The position numbers and the translations under genes were made by a program. This document shows positions 62,470 through 64,000 of a stretch of DNA of 64,000 nt, piece by piece. This DNA comes from Pseudomonadota bacterium. GTDB taxonomy: Bacteria; Pseudomonadota; Alphaproteobacteria; Geminicoccales; Geminicoccaceae. The stretch's first letter is position 1. The number at the start of each line of letters is the position of its first letter. A model generated the notes under the pieces. The model saw only the letters and a list, made by a program, of their open reading frames with translations. It had not been told where the DNA came from and searched no databases. The stretch is taken from positions 79,271 through 143,270 of the forward strand of contig JAUQQO010000015.1 in the NCBI GenBank assembly GCA_030549795.1. The letters run 5' to 3'.

Positions 62470-62494
62470 GCGCGGTCATCTCTCAATCAGGACT

Positions 62495-64000
62495 TTAAAA
62501 CGCGCCCCCGTCCGGCGACGGAGTACGATCCCTCGCCCGCAGCCGATACCATGCCGGCACGAGTGCGCCCAGGCGGCTGGGCGTCCAGGATGTGGTGGCG
62601 ATGGGGGTGGTCGGTGGGGTGGGCTTTGCGGGCGGTGGGGGTGTGGGGGTGTGGGGGTTGCGGCTGGCGCGCAGCGGTTCGGGTTCGTCTTGGGGCGCAG
62701 ACGGCCAGCTCGGCGGGTCGGGAAGCGGCTCCAGCCGGGCGGGGCCGAAGGCGGCGGGATCGGCGGCGCCGGGAGGCGGTGTTGCCGGGCTCGGGGTGGA
62801 AGCGTGGGGGCTGTTTGCGTCGGCTCGTGCCGGCTCGGGTTCGTTTGGTCGGTTTGGTGCACAGCGCGCGAGCGGCTTGCCGGTTGTGGGATCGCGCGGC
62901 TGGCCCCACCAGAGCGGCAAAAGCGGATGGGGTGGGCGGATCGGCTCCGGCTCGCCCTTTTCTGGGCTGCGCGTGTTGGCTGCGGCGCCGGGCTCGCCCG
63001 TGAGGGCAGCGGCGCGCGCAACGGCCGCCTCGCCTCGGGGCGGCAACGGCAGGCCGAGCGCGCGGGCATGCTCCTGCCAGCGCCGGGCCTCGGTGCGGAT
63101 GCGGCTCTCTTCGTGGTAGGTGGCGCTGTCTTCGATCAGCTTGCGCAACAGGGGGTTGCGGGCGAGCCAGGTGCGGGTTTGCGGATCTGCCCCGCCCGGC
63201 TCCTCGGCGTTCTCGCCCAAGGGCACAGGAGAAGCGGCGCCAGCGGGTTCAAAAGCGGCAGCGGCTGCGCTGCCCGCAAAGGCTTCGCTCGCGGCAGCCT
63301 CTCGTTGCGCGGGGGGCGCCGCTGTGGGCTTGGGGGCGGTGCCGTTCGGTTCGGGTCGTGCGAACGCGGGGTGATCGGCGCCGGGGTCGAGCCCGGCGCG
63401 CTCGAAATGGGCGAGCACGCGCGCCGTCTCTTGGGGATCGCCGAGCCGGTGCAGCTCTTCGAGGACGCGCCAGCGGTCGGCCGGTGTCACCCATTCGGCG
63501 GTGAGCGAGGCCAAGGGCATGCGCCCACAGCCGGGTGGCACCACCCACTGCTCATAGCCCAACGCCTCCCACGCCGCCCGCTCTTCGGCTGTGAGGGTGG
63601 CGGCGATCGCTTCCGCATCGGGCTCATCACAGGCCGGTGCGGAGGCGGCCAAGCGCGCGAGCCGCGCTCCCAGCCGTGCCGCCTCTTCAAACCGCCCCTG
63701 GGCCAAGAGCGTGCGCAGCCCCCGTTCCACCCACTCCTCGGGTGGCGGCGGGTCGCGCGCGGCACCGCCGGCAGCGGGCGCTGTGGGGGCAGGCGGAGCG
63801 GCTCTCTCGGCGAAGCCCGGCTCGAAGGGGGTGCAGGCCGAGACGGACCCGTGTGCCGCCTGTTCGCCGATGCAGCCGGCTTTTGCGGCCGAGGGCGGGT
63901 CGGGGGCGGGGCGGGAGGGTGGCGAAGCAAAGGGATCGGGGGCAAGGCGCGCCCCGCCCGGACAGCCGGTCTCGGTCGCCGGCGGTAGGGATGAACAAGG
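62495..64000 (-). CDS. Pro/Ala-rich hypothetical protein (5' end outside window)
   Basis: An open frame from the right edge to a TAA at 62495, at least 501 residues, with no stop in this frame upstream to base 64000. The N-terminal part in view is Pro/Ala/Gly-rich. A more ordinary segment follows (ERGLRTLLAQGRFEEAARLGARLARLA, then TLTAEERAAWEALGYEQWVVPPGCG), reminiscent of helical repeats. The C-terminal third is a low-complexity Pro/Thr/Ala tail ending PDGGAF. I do not recognise it. The stop lies 25 nt before the carbamoyltransferase start, so the two are probably co-transcribed. Confidence 0.6.
   Translation of the reverse strand, partial: PCSSLPPATETGCPGGARLAPDPFASPPSRPAPDPPSAAKAGCIGEQAAHGSVSACTPFEPGFAERAAPPAPTAPAAGGAARDPPPPEEWVERGLRTLLAQGRFEEAARLGARLARLAASAPACDEPDAEAIAATLTAEERAAWEALGYEQWVVPPGCGRMPLASLTAEWVTPADRWRVLEELHRLGDPQETARVLAHFERAGLDPGADHPAFARPEPNGTAPKPTAAPPAQREAAASEAFAGSAAAAAFEPAGAASPVPLGENAEEPGGADPQTRTWLARNPLLRKLIEDSATYHEESRIRTEARRWQEHARALGLPLPPRGEAAVARAAALTGEPGAAANTRSPEKGEPEPIRPPHPLLPLWWGQPRDPTTGKPLARCAPNRPNEPEPARADANSPHASTPSPATPPPGAADPAAFGPARLEPLPDPPSWPSAPQDEPEPLRASRNPHTPTPPPPAKPTPPTTPIATTSWTPSRLGALVPAWYRLRARDRTPSPDGGAF

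Noticed and set aside
62468..63988. Plus-strand open frame of about 506 codons opposite the Pro-rich gene
   Set aside because: Its product is Gly/Arg-rich, which is the complement signature of the Pro/Ala-rich gene. The minus frame has helical segments and runs 25 nt from a real gene.

Overview
The window is a compact, very GC-rich bacterial chromosome segment. It holds about 65 protein genes, mostly in short operons with 1-4 nt stop/start overlaps, plus two tRNA genes. Several features point to an alphaproteobacterium, possibly a Rhodospirillales-type lineage: the gap-pgk-fba-thiE order; an ispH-thrB(kinase fold)-rnhA-peroxiredoxin block; an FzlA-type GST-fold gene beside queG; an FnrL-spaced Fe-S regulator; and rpoH next to a RluD-type gene. 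The assignment is by inference, since there is no rRNA here. Both edges cut a gene: the end of gap on the left and a Pro/Ala-rich gene on the right.

1-5.4 kb is central carbon metabolism: gap end, a metallophosphoesterase, pgk, class I fba, a ThiE-like protein and an inositol-phosphatase family protein. 5.4-12 kb holds a GMC oxidoreductase, a coupled FAD-oxidoreductase/GT25 glycosyltransferase pair, a secreted metallo-beta-lactamase-fold protein, an MFS permease and a secreted EF-hand protein. tRNA-Thr and a cold-shock gene with a clear terminator follow.

12.8-23.0 kb is one long minus-strand catabolic cluster. In transcription order it is DUF1330-like, two 3-hydroxyisobutyrate-dehydrogenase family proteins, TRAP DctP-DctQ-DctM, enoyl-CoA hydratase, CaiB-type CoA transferase, PdxA-like, DUF362 (Tat signal) and an SDR. 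It looks like uptake and oxidation of an organic acid of unknown identity.

23.9-33 kb is housekeeping: ispH, thrB, rnhA, peroxiredoxin, a lytic-transglycosylase-like protein, YqgE, rpoH, an RluD-family synthase, a small anchored protein, an RNA m5U-type methyltransferase and tRNA-Glu. 33.3-39.9 kb holds hsp20, then eda-pgi-glgB-like with overlapping ends, then an FNR-type regulator with an FNR-box-like palindrome upstream. The GlgB-like protein has lost every catalytic carboxylate of the family. 40.4-45.4 kb holds RNase D, an epimerase-like protein, pdxY and pdxH (B6 salvage) and an SDR.

45.7-49.5 kb is a quinone-reductase-like gene joined to a polyamine-type ABC importer with no ATPase gene in view. 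49.6-55.7 kb contains a YeeZ-like epimerase, an orphan CARF-RelE-like protein with no CRISPR array or other cas gene nearby, queG, a small membrane protein, a ribbon-helix-helix protein, fzlA, a Gfo/Idh/MocA oxidoreductase and a DUF29 protein. 55.8-64 kb ends with a degenerate beta-hydroxyacid-dehydrogenase-like protein, a lone xanthine-dehydrogenase-family Mo subunit, lpd, a NodU/CmcH-type carbamoyltransferase and the truncated Pro-rich gene.

The strongest candidates for something new are the CARF-RelE-like orphan at 50.5-51.6 kb and the GlgB pseudoenzyme at 36.4-38.5 kb.
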